The notes: generated from the letters alone by a model not told the origin. A stretch of DNA of 33,989 nt from Oligoflexales bacterium (GCA_017985985.1 JAGNWK010000024.1:1-33989); one strand, 5' to 3'. Counted from the stretch's first letter, positions 24,373 through 33,518 are shown. Program-made: numbers and translations.

Positions 24373-24547
24373 GGGAACCCTCTACAAATTGGTCTCAATC
24401 CAAAAAAACATAAGTCTCGTTATGATCTCCCCATGTTCGTGTCGAGGCTTTTTTCTAAGACTTGTTCCACAGCTCCCATTTAACTTTACTTTCAAGGACT
24501 TAGTCTGATAAAATCTAGACCAGAATCATCCTCCTTTTTTTACATCA

Positions 24548-24570
24548 TTTGAAATTTCGTAAATTTCAAA
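24548..24570. promoter_or_regulatory. Perfect 10-bp inverted repeat before the MglA-like gene
   Basis: TTTGAAATTT, spacer CGT, AAATTTCAAA; it ends 12 nt before the start codon, where a ribosome binding site would be. No Shine-Dalgarno sequence is visible. It may be an operator or an RNA hairpin that controls translation. Confidence 0.55.
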
Positions 24571-24582
24571 AAGCGAACATCT

Positions 24583-25173
24583 ATGGCTTTAACAAATTTC
24601 GAGAGTAAAGATATCCATTGTAAACTTGTCTACCTTGGAGCTAAGTCCTCTGGGAAAAGTGAGAATCTGAGAGCTATTTACCGCAGAATTTCTGCAGACG
24701 AGGATCCCTCTCTCCATCACTATGAAGACTCCGCCACGAGCACAAATTACTTTGACTTCCTGCCCGTCAGTCTAGGGAAGTGGAAAGACTTCCATGTCAA
24801 GCTACACCTATTCTCCATACCTCTGGAAAAAAATATAGGATATACAAGCGTAAAACGTGCTGTCATGCACGGGATTGACGGCTTTATCTATGTTGCTGAT
24901 TCTCGAATTGAAAAATTGGAAGAAAGTCTAGATGGGCTAAAGTCGGTGCTGAAGATACTCCGAGATGAGGGGCATAATCCGCTGGAGTTACCTAAAGCCA
25001 TACAATACAACAAAAGAGATTTGGCAGGCCTCGTTCCGACAGACCTGCTCAGTAAAGAGCTAAACCCCTCGGCTTGGCCTGACCAAGAGGCCATAGCCTC
25101 TCAATCGGTAGGAACAACAGAAACTCTAATTTTGGTGACAAAGCAAATTCTCAAAAAATTAGCTCAGTCCTAA
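24583..25173 (+). CDS. MglA-like small Ras-family GTPase, catalytic motif altered
   Basis: 196 aa. It aligns along its length with MglA, the polarity and gliding switch of Myxococcus and Bdellovibrio: NFESKDIHCKLVYLG at the start, P-loop GAKSSGKS (19-26), YFDFLPVSLG (56-65), GIDGFIYVADSRIE (97-110) and the guanine-specificity motif QYNKRDL (141-147). The MglA switch motif PGQ is replaced by PLE in SIPLEKN (78-84), so the Gly that contacts gamma-phosphate and the catalytic Gln are both lost. It may bind GTP but hydrolyse it poorly, or act as a scaffold. No MglB/roadblock partner is adjacent. Confidence 0.88.
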   Translation: MALTNFESKDIHCKLVYLGAKSSGKSENLRAIYRRISADEDPSLHHYEDSATSTNYFDFLPVSLGKWKDFHVKLHLFSIPLEKNIGYTSVKRAVMHGIDGFIYVADSRIEKLEESLDGLKSVLKILRDEGHNPLELPKAIQYNKRDLAGLVPTDLLSKELNPSAWPDQEAIASQSVGTTETLILVTKQILKKLAQS

Positions 25174-25184
25174 TTGAACTCTAG

Positions 25185-25199
25185 GCACGACTTTCGTGC
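25185..25199. terminator. Hairpin between convergent genes
   Basis: GCACGA, loop CTT, TCGTGC lies between the stops of the MglA-like gene and the repeat-bearing secreted protein. It has no strong T-run, so the terminator role is inferred mainly from position. Confidence 0.5.
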
Positions 25200-25205
25200 A
25201 GTCCT

Positions 25206-26354
25206 CTAGAAGTCGCCACCCATTCCGCCACCTTCACCACCTTCAGAGTCAGCTGCCACTGTTTTTCCATCCAAGGTCGCTTCTTTTTCACCTAGGATCT
25301 CTATTTTTTCATTTATAACAGCTTCCGAAGACATAACCTCGGCTGAAGAAACAGCACTCTCATCTTCTTTTTTTTCATCTAGAACAACTTCCGAAGACAT
25401 AACCTCGGCTGAAGAAACAGCACTCTCATCTTCTTTTTTTTCATCTAGAACAGCTTCAGAAGGCATAACCTCGGCTGAAGAGACAACACTCTCATCTTTT
25501 TTTTCATCGATGATCAATTCAGAAGGCATCATCTCGGCTGAAGAGATAACACTCTCATCTTTTTTTTCATCTAGAACAGCTTCAGAAGACATCATCTCAT
25601 CTGGAGAGATAAAACTCTCATCACTTTTGCCCAGTTGAACTTCAAGGTCTTTGACTTGTTCAGGAACAAAGGTAACGGTGATGTCCCCTTCTTTTGGCTC
25701 AGAGCTGCCCTGAACCATCACCCAGGCAGTACCATTCCATGTAAAAGAAAGAGCTGGCCAGAGCGTCCCTGACACAACTGCTTCTGTAGCAGCGGCTACG
25801 GGGAGATAGAGGATCTGGGCTGTTGGAGCAAGAAGTGCGTAAGCTGCAGACAGCGGTGTCCCGACAGCCATGATGACGACGTCTTTAATGCATGTTGCAC
25901 CAAACTTCAGCCAATTCTTTAGTCTTTTTGCGTGAGCGCCAAAAGACCCTGCCAACTGTCGATTGGTCTCTTGAGTCGAATGAAATTCATCTGCGATGTC
26001 TTGTACGCCGTAATCAACAGCGCACTTCTTCATATGATGAACGCCATCTAGGAATTTTCCAGCGAATTTCTTACGCCAAAAGCTGTCTTTTTGACCAAGC
26101 TCGCTCATCAGATCAGCAGCGTGCTCCCAGTGGGCCGCTGCTCTATCACCAATTATCTCAAAACCTGGCATGAACTTCACTTCCCAGTGACCAAGCTTGT
26201 TGCCTTTCTCATCATATTTTGTGATGGTCCCTTGCTCAAAAAGTTCTTTCTTCTGCTCACTGGTCAACGCCAAACTCTGGCTTGCTAGACCCAAACTGAA
26301 GGCCAAACCGACCCCTAAAATAAGATGTCTTGATTTACTCTTAAATCCTGTCAT
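25206..26354 (-). CDS. Secreted protein with acidic 21-22-residue repeats
   Basis: 382 aa. It starts with a Sec signal peptide (HLILGVGLAFSLGLASQSLA, cleavage near 29), and GGGAG lies 6 nt upstream of the ATG. A mixed region (about 30-155) is followed by a long hydrophobic stretch (about 155-205: VVIMAVGTPLSAAYALLAPT and beyond). Residues 244-350 are five tandem units of the type DEKK(E)DES-SSAE-MSSEAVL, strongly acidic and Ser-rich. The tail is Gly-rich (GGEGGGMGGDF). No known domain is recognised. The protein may sit in the envelope with a flexible acidic arm. The promoter region upstream is shared with the divergent lipoprotein at 26588. Confidence 0.75.
   Translation of the reverse strand: MTGFKSKSRHLILGVGLAFSLGLASQSLALTSEQKKELFEQGTITKYDEKGNKLGHWEVKFMPGFEIIGDRAAAHWEHAADLMSELGQKDSFWRKKFAGKFLDGVHHMKKCAVDYGVQDIADEFHSTQETNRQLAGSFGAHAKRLKNWLKFGATCIKDVVIMAVGTPLSAAYALLAPTAQILYLPVAAATEAVVSGTLWPALSFTWNGTAWVMVQGSSEPKEGDITVTFVPEQVKDLEVQLGKSDESFISPDEMMSSEAVLDEKKDESVISSAEMMPSELIIDEKKDESVVSSAEVMPSEAVLDEKKEDESAVSSAEVMSSEVVLDEKKEDESAVSSAEVMSSEAVINEKIEILGEKEATLDGKTVAADSEGGEGGGMGGDF
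25305..25625 (-). repeat. In-frame tandem repeats, 63-66 bp units
   Basis: Five units encode residues 244-350 of the secreted protein. The two units nearest its C-terminal end are almost identical at the DNA level (66 bp each), which points to recent duplication; the others differ more. Copy number may vary between strains. Confidence 0.85.
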
Positions 26355-26498
26355 GTACGACTCCCTTTCATTTTTGATCTCATGCTCGTGGACACAAACG
26401 ACGACAAGGACTCATTTCTACAGCAAACAAGATCTAAATACTCTAAAAAAACAATGTGTTACGCCGCCATTTCACAAGTTTTTCCCTCTTCTTTTCAA

Positions 26499-26545
26499 GG
26501 GACCGGCGGCCCCTCTTCGCTGAAATTCTCCCCAAACCCTCCTGC
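26499..26545 (-). repeat. 39-nt-family repeat, diverged minus-strand copy
   Basis: On the minus strand it reads GCAGGAGGGTTTGGGG, then GAAGAGGGGC, then a closing GGTCCC. The GAAGAGGGGC insert is shared with the copy at 30418-30470. It is the only copy I found in reverse orientation and lies 43 bp upstream of the lipoprotein start at 26588. Confidence 0.6.
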
Positions 26546-26587
26546 GAGAAAAGTTGGGAGGAAATTTGCCGATAAGCTAGGGTACCC

Positions 26588-28315
26588 ATGGGTCCAAAAT
26601 CTATGTATATAAGCCCACGTCGAAAAAAATATATCCTAGGCCTAGCTGCTTCTATCTTCTTGTTGTCTGCGTGCTCAAAATCCCCGACTCCAAAAGCAGC
26701 AAGAGTGCTCCCCCATAATGAAAAGACATCCAGCGAACAATTCCTACTCGATGAGATCATTGGCAATACGGATTTCAAGCTCCAAGCTCTCCCTGCTAAA
26801 GCATTCGACATCAACACCTCTGAACTGAGCTTGCAAACAGAAAGCCGAGGTCAGGAAACAAAAGTTGTTCGAGTGACTTTTGACTACAAAAATGCGGCTA
26901 CTGGATTTCTTGCTTGGAAAAATTGTCCCGTAGACCAACCCACTCAATGCAGTCCTTGGCGAACAGAGTACAGAAGCTTTTTTGATATATTGGCTTCAGC
27001 TTCTGTGAATACTCAATACACTTTTAAACAATGCTTCGAAGATATCAACTCCATCCGAGAAGAAGATAGGAAGCTTTTTTCTAACTGTGATCCTTCCTCT
27101 AAAAATCCTGACAAATGGTGCTGTGGAAAAGAAAAAACGATCTTACACAGGATGGATGAAGCACCAAAAATAAACGGAGAATCCAAAGCAGCGGAACAAG
27201 CCTGCGTCAAAAAAGATCAAGAAAAAGTTGGAGCCTATCTAGGCCATGCCAAGCAAATCATAAAATTAAGTCAAGATTTTATTGACAAAAAAGGAGTCGA
27301 CAATCTGCAGAAAGCAAAAGAGCAGGGATCGATGACTCATATTGTTTGGAATATATCAAGCTACGATCCCTATGGTTTAGCCCAGATTTTAGAAACGGGT
27401 ACAGTCGGCCTTGATCTCGTCTGGGCCAACATGATTCAGCAAGGCCTCAGTAAAAACTCGGACAAAAAACCACCAACCGAATCCTACACCACCACCAAGA
27501 TGCTCTCTGCTGCAGGCCTAGCTCTAGGTATTTCCGCTATTGTTGGGGGAGCTATCTGGCTTGGGGTTTCGATAAGTCGTATCCGGTCAGAGAACGCAAG
27601 TTTGAGACAACATGCCATGCAGATCAGTCGCCTCAATGATGCTTATGACCATATCTTAAGTTCAAGTGAGGATGAGCTTCCAGAATTAAAAAAATCCCTT
27701 AACGAACGTATTGCTAAAATCAAAGACATCATCCCCGCAGCACAGGCGAGCCAATCCAGACTACTCCAAGAACCAAGGCTTGCAGAGCCCACACCGCGAA
27801 CTCCTGTCGGAGACAGTCTTAGCCAGTGGCGAGTTACACAAGATCTCGATACGGATGTCATTGATGAAGACATCCTCAAGGCTATCAAAAGACTCGACTC
27901 TGCCTTGAAAGCTTCGAATACCGAAGAAACAGAGGTGACACCAGTTAAAAGATCAGCCACGCCTCAACTCAGTGACTTCAAAAACACTAAAAGTAATGCC
28001 CTTGAAAAGGCCAAAACAGTTTTGGACAATATTGAAGCTCAGTACAAAGATAAGAGTGCAAGCCCAGGAAAAGGAGCCCGCAAGACAGGCCCCATCATGA
28101 CTGTGCTCGGTGCCTTTGCGATGATATTGTCTGGTACCCTGTTTACAAGCCTAGGGGCAGCCTATGCTCTGGGAGAAAACAAAACCAACAACCTAGAAAG
28201 TTCTTTTCTCATTGATTTAGAAAAAATATGGGACCAAGTTAAAAAAACCAAAATGGAACAAGAAAGAGACCGAGAGGCCTGCCTTTATATCTTTGCCGCT
28301 CCAACCCCCAGTTAG
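26588..28315 (+). CDS. Large lipoprotein with internal and C-terminal membrane helices
   Basis: 575 aa. The N-terminus has a basic stretch, a hydrophobic core and the lipobox LLSAC (Cys 29). AGGG 5 nt upstream supports ATG 26588. Cys residues at about 113, 121, 149, 167, 178 and 179 suggest disulfides in the exported part. A membrane helix lies at about 305-328 (AAGLALGISAIVGGAIWLGV), followed by a predicted coiled-coil and charged region (330-490), then a second helix at about 505-530. The family is not recognised. The layout (lipid anchor, middle helix, C-terminal helix) parallels the HAD-domain protein at 9764-11398. Its TAG stop overlaps the convergent epimerase stop (TTAG). Confidence 0.75.
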   Translation: MGPKSMYISPRRKKYILGLAASIFLLSACSKSPTPKAARVLPHNEKTSSEQFLLDEIIGNTDFKLQALPAKAFDINTSELSLQTESRGQETKVVRVTFDYKNAATGFLAWKNCPVDQPTQCSPWRTEYRSFFDILASASVNTQYTFKQCFEDINSIREEDRKLFSNCDPSSKNPDKWCCGKEKTILHRMDEAPKINGESKAAEQACVKKDQEKVGAYLGHAKQIIKLSQDFIDKKGVDNLQKAKEQGSMTHIVWNISSYDPYGLAQILETGTVGLDLVWANMIQQGLSKNSDKKPPTESYTTTKMLSAAGLALGISAIVGGAIWLGVSISRIRSENASLRQHAMQISRLNDAYDHILSSSEDELPELKKSLNERIAKIKDIIPAAQASQSRLLQEPRLAEPTPRTPVGDSLSQWRVTQDLDTDVIDEDILKAIKRLDSALKASNTEETEVTPVKRSATPQLSDFKNTKSNALEKAKTVLDNIEAQYKDKSASPGKGARKTGPIMTVLGAFAMILSGTLFTSLGAAYALGENKTNNLESSFLIDLEKIWDQVKKTKMEQERDREACLYIFAAPTPS

Positions 28316-29187
28316 CAAGGAGGGGCTAAGGGAAACTGCGCAGCTGGTTCCCCTAAAGAAAAAGCATATCCAGAACGAAAATTTGGATGAATAAATGTAA
28401 ACCCAGTATCAAGAAGCTTTCGAGAAGAGCATCGTTTATTCCCTCGATGATGAGAGGGACTCACTCCCACACCAGGAAGAGCTTCCCTTCCGGCTTCTGA
28501 GCAGATCCACCTTATGACATCATTGTAATCAGCAGGTTCAGCATCAGTAACTAGATAAATTTCTCCGGGTATCCCCTTCTCCATAAGATGTACGAGAGCA
28601 GCAGCTCCATCATCACGATGTATACGATTCGTAAAAAAACTAGGATAGACGAGACCCGTCTCCCCCTTCAGCACAGAATCTCTAAAGCGCATGCGACCGG
28701 GACCATAAATGCCAGAGAAACGAACGACCATAGCAGGGAGACCACTTTGCAAGGCAAGCTGCTCACCACCGAGCAAAGCTTGTCGTGCAAAACCATCATG
28801 AGAGCAGGGTGAAGTCTCATCAACCCAAGTTCCATCCCCCTGAGCATAAACACTCGTGCTTGAAACGAATATCAAACGACTCGTTCTGGTGTGCTCAACT
28901 ACAGCTTGAAGGAGATTCTGCAAACCACGACGATAGGCCAAGTCATAGGCCTCTTCTTCATAGCAATCAGCAGAAACAAGATAAAATACGACATCATAGG
29001 AATCAGCTAAGGTAAAGGGCCGAGATAGATCCTGCACCACAGTTCGAAAGTAGGTCTGATCTGCAGACTGGGAGCGAGACAGACCATCGACCTCCCATCC
29101 CTTCCGACTCAAGTCCTCCGCAAGTTTTTTGCCAATATATCCGCACCCAGCTATCAATGCTCGTCTTGGTTTTTCAGATTTGTTCAT
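28312..29187 (-). CDS. NAD-dependent epimerase/dehydratase-family (extended SDR) protein
   Basis: 291 aa. The Rossmann motif is [14 protein letters not shown] (GxxGxxG, residues 14-27), followed by [20 protein letters not shown] and [14 protein letters not shown]. The catalytic Tyr/Lys pair is not canonical: where YxxxK is expected the sequence has [12 protein letters not shown], so enzyme activity is uncertain. It resembles the YeeZ-like atypical SDRs. The natural C-terminus seems to have been replaced: the last residues come from an inserted 39-nt repeat. The ribosome binding site is weak (GAGAA). It faces away from aroC, with another repeat between them. Confidence 0.82.
   Translation of the reverse strand: MNKSEKPRRALIAGCGYIGKKLAEDLSRKGWEVDGLSRSQSADQTYFRTVVQDLSRPFTLADSYDVVFYLVSADCYEEEAYDLAYRRGLQNLLQAVVEHTRTSRLIFVSSTSVYAQGDGTWVDETSPCSHDGFARQALLGGEQLALQSGLPAMVVRFSGIYGPGRMRFRDSVLKGETGLVYPSFFTNRIHRDDGAAALVHLMEKGIPGEIYLVTDAEPADYNDVIRWICSEAGREALPGVGVSPSHHRGNKRCSSRKLLDTGFTFIHPNFRSGYAFSLGEPAAQFPLAPPC
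28315..28353 (+). repeat. 39-nt hairpin repeat at a convergent gene junction
   Basis: A full copy whose first base is the last base of the lipoprotein stop codon. Read on the minus strand it encodes the last 13 residues ([13 protein letters not shown]) of the epimerase-like protein. Confidence 0.92.
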
Positions 29188-29215
29188 TTCTATTCTCGTT
29201 TAAAAAAAGCTATAA

Positions 29216-29287
29216 GCAAGGAGGGGGTCTGGGGAAACCTACACCTTAGCAAGGAGGGGCCTGGGGAAACTGCGCAGCTGGTTCCCC
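29216..29287 (+). repeat. 39-nt hairpin repeat, truncated plus full copy
   Basis: A full copy lies at 29249-29287. A truncated unit (29216-29248, losing the hairpin's right arm) is joined head-to-tail 5' of it. The pair lies in the divergent region, 47 nt upstream of the aroC start. Confidence 0.92.
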
Positions 29288-29334
29288 AGAAAAAAAGCTC
29301 TAGCAGATTCGATCCTAGAATAAAAGAGATTTCA

Positions 29335-30492
29335 TTGCCAAATACTTTTGGACATATATTTAGAGTAAGCAGTTTCGGGGAATCCCACGGCCCTGGTATT
29401 GGGGTTATCATCGACGGCTGTCCTGCAGGATTTCAAATCGACCTTGAAGGCATCCAGACTTTCTTAGACAGAAGAAGACCTGGACAGAGTCCATGGACCA
29501 GCCCTCGTAAGGAGCCAGATCGAGTCACCTGCCTTTCCGGCCTAGAGGGAGGCCGCAGTCTCGGCAGTCCGCTTACACTTTTTGTACGCAATGAAGACGC
29601 CAGACCTTCTGACTACAACACACTTAACGGACTTTATCGGCCTTCTCATGCAGACTACACAAACCATGTCAAATATGGAATCCGATCACAGACTGGTGGC
29701 GGTCGTTCTAGCGCTCGTGAAACCATTGCCCGAGTTGCTGCAGCTGGCGTAGCTGAACAAATTCTTTCCCAGATCTATCCTGATCTCAGGACCCTCGCCT
29801 ATGTCTACTCGATGAAGGACATCCAAGCAGAAGAGCCCCTCTCGTTTTCTGACGTCAGTCGAAAGAACATTGATGAGCTCTCTCCTTTCCGCACTATAGA
29901 CTCTCTTGTCATCCCCAAGATGGAGAACCTCCTCCAGGAAGCAAAGACGAGAGGGGACAGTGTAGGAGGTGTCATCCGAGCTCGCATAGAGAATTGCCCT
30001 CCAGGTCTCGGAGAACCCGTCTTTGACAAACTGCATGCCGATTTAGCAAAAGCTATGCTCAGTCTACCTGCAGCTCGAGGATTTGAAATTGGTTCTGGTT
30101 TTTATTCAACTCAGCTTTGGGGCTCTGAGCACAATGATCCGTTTGTTTCTCTCGATGGAAAAATTCGAACAAGCACGAACCATTCCGGAGGGGTACAAGG
30201 TGGCATTTCGAATGGGGAGACTATTTGGTTCTCGGTCGCCTTCAAACCCGTCTCTACCCTAGCTATAAAACAGCTGACCGTCGACGAATCTGGGGTTGAA
30301 CAAACTCTCGAAGTGAAGGGTGGACGACATGACCCCTGTGTGCTTCCACGCGCAGTCCCTCTCGTCGAGGCTATGAGTTCTCTTGTTATCATGGATCATG
30401 TCTTGAGGCAGAGGACAGCAAGGAGGGAGTCAGGGGGAAACTCTAGTGAAGAGGGGCAGCTGGTTCCCCCAAAAATCAAACTAATCCCTTAA
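29335..30492 (+). CDS. aroC: Chorismate synthase
   Basis: 385 aa. It makes chorismate from EPSP with reduced FMN, the last shared step of aromatic biosynthesis. Signatures are [19 protein letters not shown] at the start, [43 protein letters not shown] and the C-terminal [16 protein letters not shown]. The start is TTG 29335; family alignment (MxNTFG) and AGAG 6 nt upstream support it. The last 24 residues (from A362) are encoded by and just beyond a 39-nt-family repeat, so the end is not native. The reading frame ends inside the convergent glycosyltransferase gene (17-bp overlap). Confidence 0.96.
   Translation: MPNTFGHIFRVSSFGESHGPGIGVIIDGCPAGFQIDLEGIQTFLDRRRPGQSPWTSPRKEPDRVTCLSGLEGGRSLGSPLTLFVRNEDARPSDYNTLNGLYRPSHADYTNHVKYGIRSQTGGGRSSARETIARVAAAGVAEQILSQIYPDLRTLAYVYSMKDIQAEEPLSFSDVSRKNIDELSPFRTIDSLVIPKMENLLQEAKTRGDSVGGVIRARIENCPPGLGEPVFDKLHADLAKAMLSLPAARGFEIGSGFYSTQLWGSEHNDPFVSLDGKIRTSTNHSGGVQGGISNGETIWFSVAFKPVSTLAIKQLTVDESGVEQTLEVKGGRHDPCVLPRAVPLVEAMSSLVIMDHVLRQRTARRESGGNSSEEGQLVPPKIKLIP
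30418..30470 (+). repeat. 39-nt-family repeat inside the aroC 3' end
   Basis: Same head (GCAAGGAGGGA) and closing arm (GGTTCCCCC), but the hairpin core carries an insert including GAAGAGGGGC, giving 53 nt. It starts exactly at codon 362 of aroC and is translated in frame. Confidence 0.85.
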
Positions 30493-31558
30493 AAATTTCG
30501 ATATGCCTGTCGGCAGAGGCAGACCAACTGTATCGTTGACGAATGGCCTTATACTCCTCAGCATTCGGTTGGGTATTTTCTTGAACTTGTTTTTTCAATA
30601 GATAGATCAATTCATTGACATCGGACGGATTAAAATAAGTGATAGAATCCCCAGCGATCTCATATACAGAAGGAATATTCGACGAAATAATGGGGAGGTT
30701 AAAACTCATCGCCTCAAGCACCGGCAAACCAAATCCCTCATAGAACGATCCAAACACAAAAGCCTTAGCTCTACGATAATATTGAATTAATTCTGCGTCT
30801 GAAATGGAACCAAGAAAGATGACTTTATCCTCTACACCTTTGATCATCGCATCAAAAGAATGATCCCCAGTAAAAAATCCATCTTTTTTCCCGACGATGT
30901 AGAGCTTTAATTGAGGATAATCTTTTACAATCGTTTTAAACGCTTTGATGATCGTAGGGATGTTCTTATGAGGTTTCAAATTCCCCACTGTCAGGAGAAA
31001 GTCTTCCTTTTGACTTTCCTGAAGACTAGAACTAAACCCTTCAAAAATAGGATCTAGTCCATAGTTGATCATTTGAAGTTTACTGGGCTGAGCTTTAGCG
31101 AGAGAAAGAATTTGGCTTTTTGAAAAGGAAGATCCTGTCAAAATACAATCCGATTGTCGTGTGGCCATGAAGCTGAAGAGTTTCACGTAAGCTTTAACAG
31201 GAAACGACAGAGATGAGAAGTGAGCTAACTGAAAACAGTCATGAATCGTTACAACTCTTCTTTTAGATCGAATAGGAAAAACTGGAACATTATACTGCGG
31301 AGACCAGAAAATATCAGAGGAAGGGATAGCAGAAACGTATCCTAACTGCTCTTTCAGACTAAAAAGTGAGGCTTCAAAGTTAACAAACTTAACATTTCCA
31401 AACCATGGAAACGTTTGAAGATCTTCTCTTTTTCCCAAACAGGTCACATCAAAATGTTGCGATTGAACAATATGATGCAGAATATTTCTTAAATATCGTC
31501 CTATCCCTGACGCAAATAGCCACCTACAATCCACAGATAGCTTTATCTTAGATGACAT
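30476..31558 (-). CDS. GT4-type glycosyltransferase
   Basis: 360 aa GT-B glycosyltransferase. The C-terminal donor-binding half has [40 protein letters not shown], and the EX7E-type region in [20 protein letters not shown]. The N-terminal [19 protein letters not shown] is the usual acceptor-side start. It likely adds a sugar, possibly a GDP-linked 6-deoxyhexose given its neighbours, to a surface polysaccharide. It is 17 nt after rmd on the same strand, as the last gene of the cluster here. Confidence 0.92.
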   Translation of the reverse strand: MSSKIKLSVDCRWLFASGIGRYLRNILHHIVQSQHFDVTCLGKREDLQTFPWFGNVKFVNFEASLFSLKEQLGYVSAIPSSDIFWSPQYNVPVFPIRSKRRVVTIHDCFQLAHFSSLSFPVKAYVKLFSFMATRQSDCILTGSSFSKSQILSLAKAQPSKLQMINYGLDPIFEGFSSSLQESQKEDFLLTVGNLKPHKNIPTIIKAFKTIVKDYPQLKLYIVGKKDGFFTGDHSFDAMIKGVEDKVIFLGSISDAELIQYYRRAKAFVFGSFYEGFGLPVLEAMSFNLPIISSNIPSVYEIAGDSITYFNPSDVNELIYLLKKQVQENTQPNAEEYKAIRQRYSWSASADRHIEIFKGLV

Positions 31559-31575
31559 GAAAACCCCCAGTAATC

Positions 31576-32502
31576 CTATATGGATTTATAGATATCACTC
31601 AGAGTTTGATCCAATGCTATCTCACAAGTCCATCCTAACTGAACTTGAGCTAGCTGAGTATTCGCCATGATTTTCTTTTCTTTCTCTGGTCGATACAAAT
31701 CAGAATTTACACGTACCGTTATATTCTTCCCCGAAATGTCGAGCAACTTATCGAATATCGTTTTAATGGCGACACAACGACCTGATCCCAAAATAAACGT
31801 TTTATTTGGGGGAGCCTTTTCGATAATAAGTCTATAAGCTCGGACAATGTCGCGTACATCTGAAAAATCGCGGTATGTCTCCATATTCCCAACCTCTATC
31901 TGGCTGAAGTCAGGTGTTCCCTTAATCCTCATCGCCAGAGCCATACAAACAAAATCGGAGGCCTGTTTTGGGCCTATGTGATTGAAAGCTCGAACAATAT
32001 AAGCATCGATTTTTTGAGGGTCTGCGGATTGAACGACAAATTCACCAGCGTACTTGCTAAATCCATAGATTGTATCCGGATGAGCAGGGCTTGTTTCATC
32101 TATCTTTACTTCTCCACTTTCAGAATAATAGGAACCATAAATGTAAGATGAGCTCACGTAGAGGAGACGACACCTTTGCTTAAGCTCTAATTCCAACGCA
32201 GAACATAGCGTTTTGGTTCCCAGGAAATTAATCTCAAGGCTTTGTATAGGCTCCTTCTCTGCAAAGGCCACCTGAGAAATCCCCGCCAAATGCACAACTG
32301 CCTCGGGTTGGTATTCCCTAATGAGGGAACGCAGAGTTTTTTCATCCGAGAGAAGGCAGGGGAGAGTAGGGATAAGCTGCTGATCAACACTCAGTGCCTG
32401 TCCATTTGGAGAGAGCAAGAGCAAATGATGATCGTGTCGCAGCAATTCCCGAACTAAATAAGGTCCAACGAACCCACTAGCCCCTACAACTAAAACTCTC
32501 AT
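31576..32502 (-). CDS. rmd: GDP-6-deoxy-D-mannose reductase-like SDR (RMD)
   Basis: 308 aa extended [17 protein letters not shown] (GxxGxxG), the catalytic Ser and YxxxK in SSSYIYG and YGFSKYAGE, and [32 protein letters not shown] as in RMD enzymes that reduce GDP-4-keto-6-deoxymannose to GDP-D-rhamnose. Pairing with gmd, with a 4-nt stop/start overlap, supports this over other NDP-sugar epimerases. GDP-fucose or GDP-perosamine routes would need WcaG or a PLP aminotransferase, neither of which is present in the window. Confidence 0.88.
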   Translation of the reverse strand: MRVLVVGASGFVGPYLVRELLRHDHHLLLLSPNGQALSVDQQLIPTLPCLLSDEKTLRSLIREYQPEAVVHLAGISQVAFAEKEPIQSLEINFLGTKTLCSALELELKQRCRLLYVSSSYIYGSYYSESGEVKIDETSPAHPDTIYGFSKYAGEFVVQSADPQKIDAYIVRAFNHIGPKQASDFVCMALAMRIKGTPDFSQIEVGNMETYRDFSDVRDIVRAYRLIIEKAPPNKTFILGSGRCVAIKTIFDKLLDISGKNITVRVNSDLYRPEKEKKIMANTQLAQVQLGWTCEIALDQTLSDIYKSI

Positions 32503-33467
32503 TTCAACAAACCAACAGAATGCAGGTCTGCGTCCACCATAAGATGAACAAGTTCTTTAAATGAAGTTTTTGGAGACCAACCCAATTTTTCTTTAGCCTT
32601 AGTAAAATCTCCCCTAAGCTCCTCTACCTCTGCCAATCGCTGGAACCGAGGGTCAATTTTCGTATAGTCAGCCCAGTTTAAACCTGCTCGTGCAAAAGCC
32701 AACTCACAGAAGTCTTTAACGGAATAGCTTGTATCCGTAGCGATAACATAATCCTCTGGCTTCTCCTGCTGGAGCATCAGCCACATAGCTTCAACGTAAT
32801 CTTTGGCATAGCCCCAGTCTCGTCTCGCTTCTAAGTTGCCTAAATACAGATACTTTTCCTTCCCAGCTTTGATCTGAGCAACCCCTGCGCTTATTTTCTT
32901 TGTAACAAATTCTATGCCCCTTCGTGGCGATTCATGATTAAAAAGTATGCCTGAAACAGCATACATTCCATAACTCTCTCTGTAGTTGATCGTTATGTAG
33001 TGACCATAAACTTTAGCAACGGCATAAGGGCTTCTTGGATAAAAACGAGTCAACTCCTTCTGCGGCGTTTCAACCACCTGACCGTACATTTCTGAACTAC
33101 TAGCCTGATAGAACCTTATTTTGGGATTAACCGTTCGGACTGCATCAAGAATGCGCGTTACGCCTAAACCAGTAAGATCACCAGTAAGAGTTGCTTGATT
33201 CCAACTCGTCGCCACAAAAGATTGTGCGGCAAGGTTATAAACTTCGTCGGGGGAAGAGAGTTCTAAGGCACGTATAAGTGAAATTTGATCACTTAAATCA
33301 GCATCAATCAATGTAAGCTTATCTTTGATGTGCTCTATTCTTGAGTAGTTCGGGGTACTCAATCGCCGAACAACACCATAAACTTCATAACCCTTAGCAA
33401 GCAAAAGTTCAGCGAGATATGATCCGTCTTGCCCCGAAATCCCTGTGATAAGAGCTTTTTTTCCCAT
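32499..33467 (-). CDS. gmd: GDP-mannose 4,6-dehydratase
   Basis: 322 aa. [66 protein letters not shown] (Tyr/Lys catalytic pair), [16 protein letters not shown] and [20 protein letters not shown] are diagnostic. It converts GDP-mannose to GDP-4-keto-6-deoxymannose in the cytoplasm. Length is slightly below the E. coli enzyme (373 aa) but normal for the short bacterial type. GGGGAC 6 nt upstream may serve as ribosome binding site. It is the first gene of the rmd-glycosyltransferase unit. Confidence 0.95.
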   Translation of the reverse strand: MGKKALITGISGQDGSYLAELLLAKGYEVYGVVRRLSTPNYSRIEHIKDKLTLIDADLSDQISLIRALELSSPDEVYNLAAQSFVATSWNQATLTGDLTGLGVTRILDAVRTVNPKIRFYQASSSEMYGQVVETPQKELTRFYPRSPYAVAKVYGHYITINYRESYGMYAVSGILFNHESPRRGIEFVTKKISAGVAQIKAGKEKYLYLGNLEARRDWGYAKDYVEAMWLMLQQEKPEDYVIATDTSYSVKDFCELAFARAGLNWADYTKIDPRFQRLAEVEELRGDFTKAKEKLGWSPKTSFKELVHLMVDADLHSVGLLK

Positions 33468-33518
33468 TCAACTGTCCCCTAATAAACCAATGTTTCTGCT
33501 TAAAATATAACCAACTTA

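Noticed and set aside
15584..30470. 39-nt repeats as plain intrinsic terminators
   Set aside because: Several copies lie upstream of gene starts and most lack a T-run after the hairpin.
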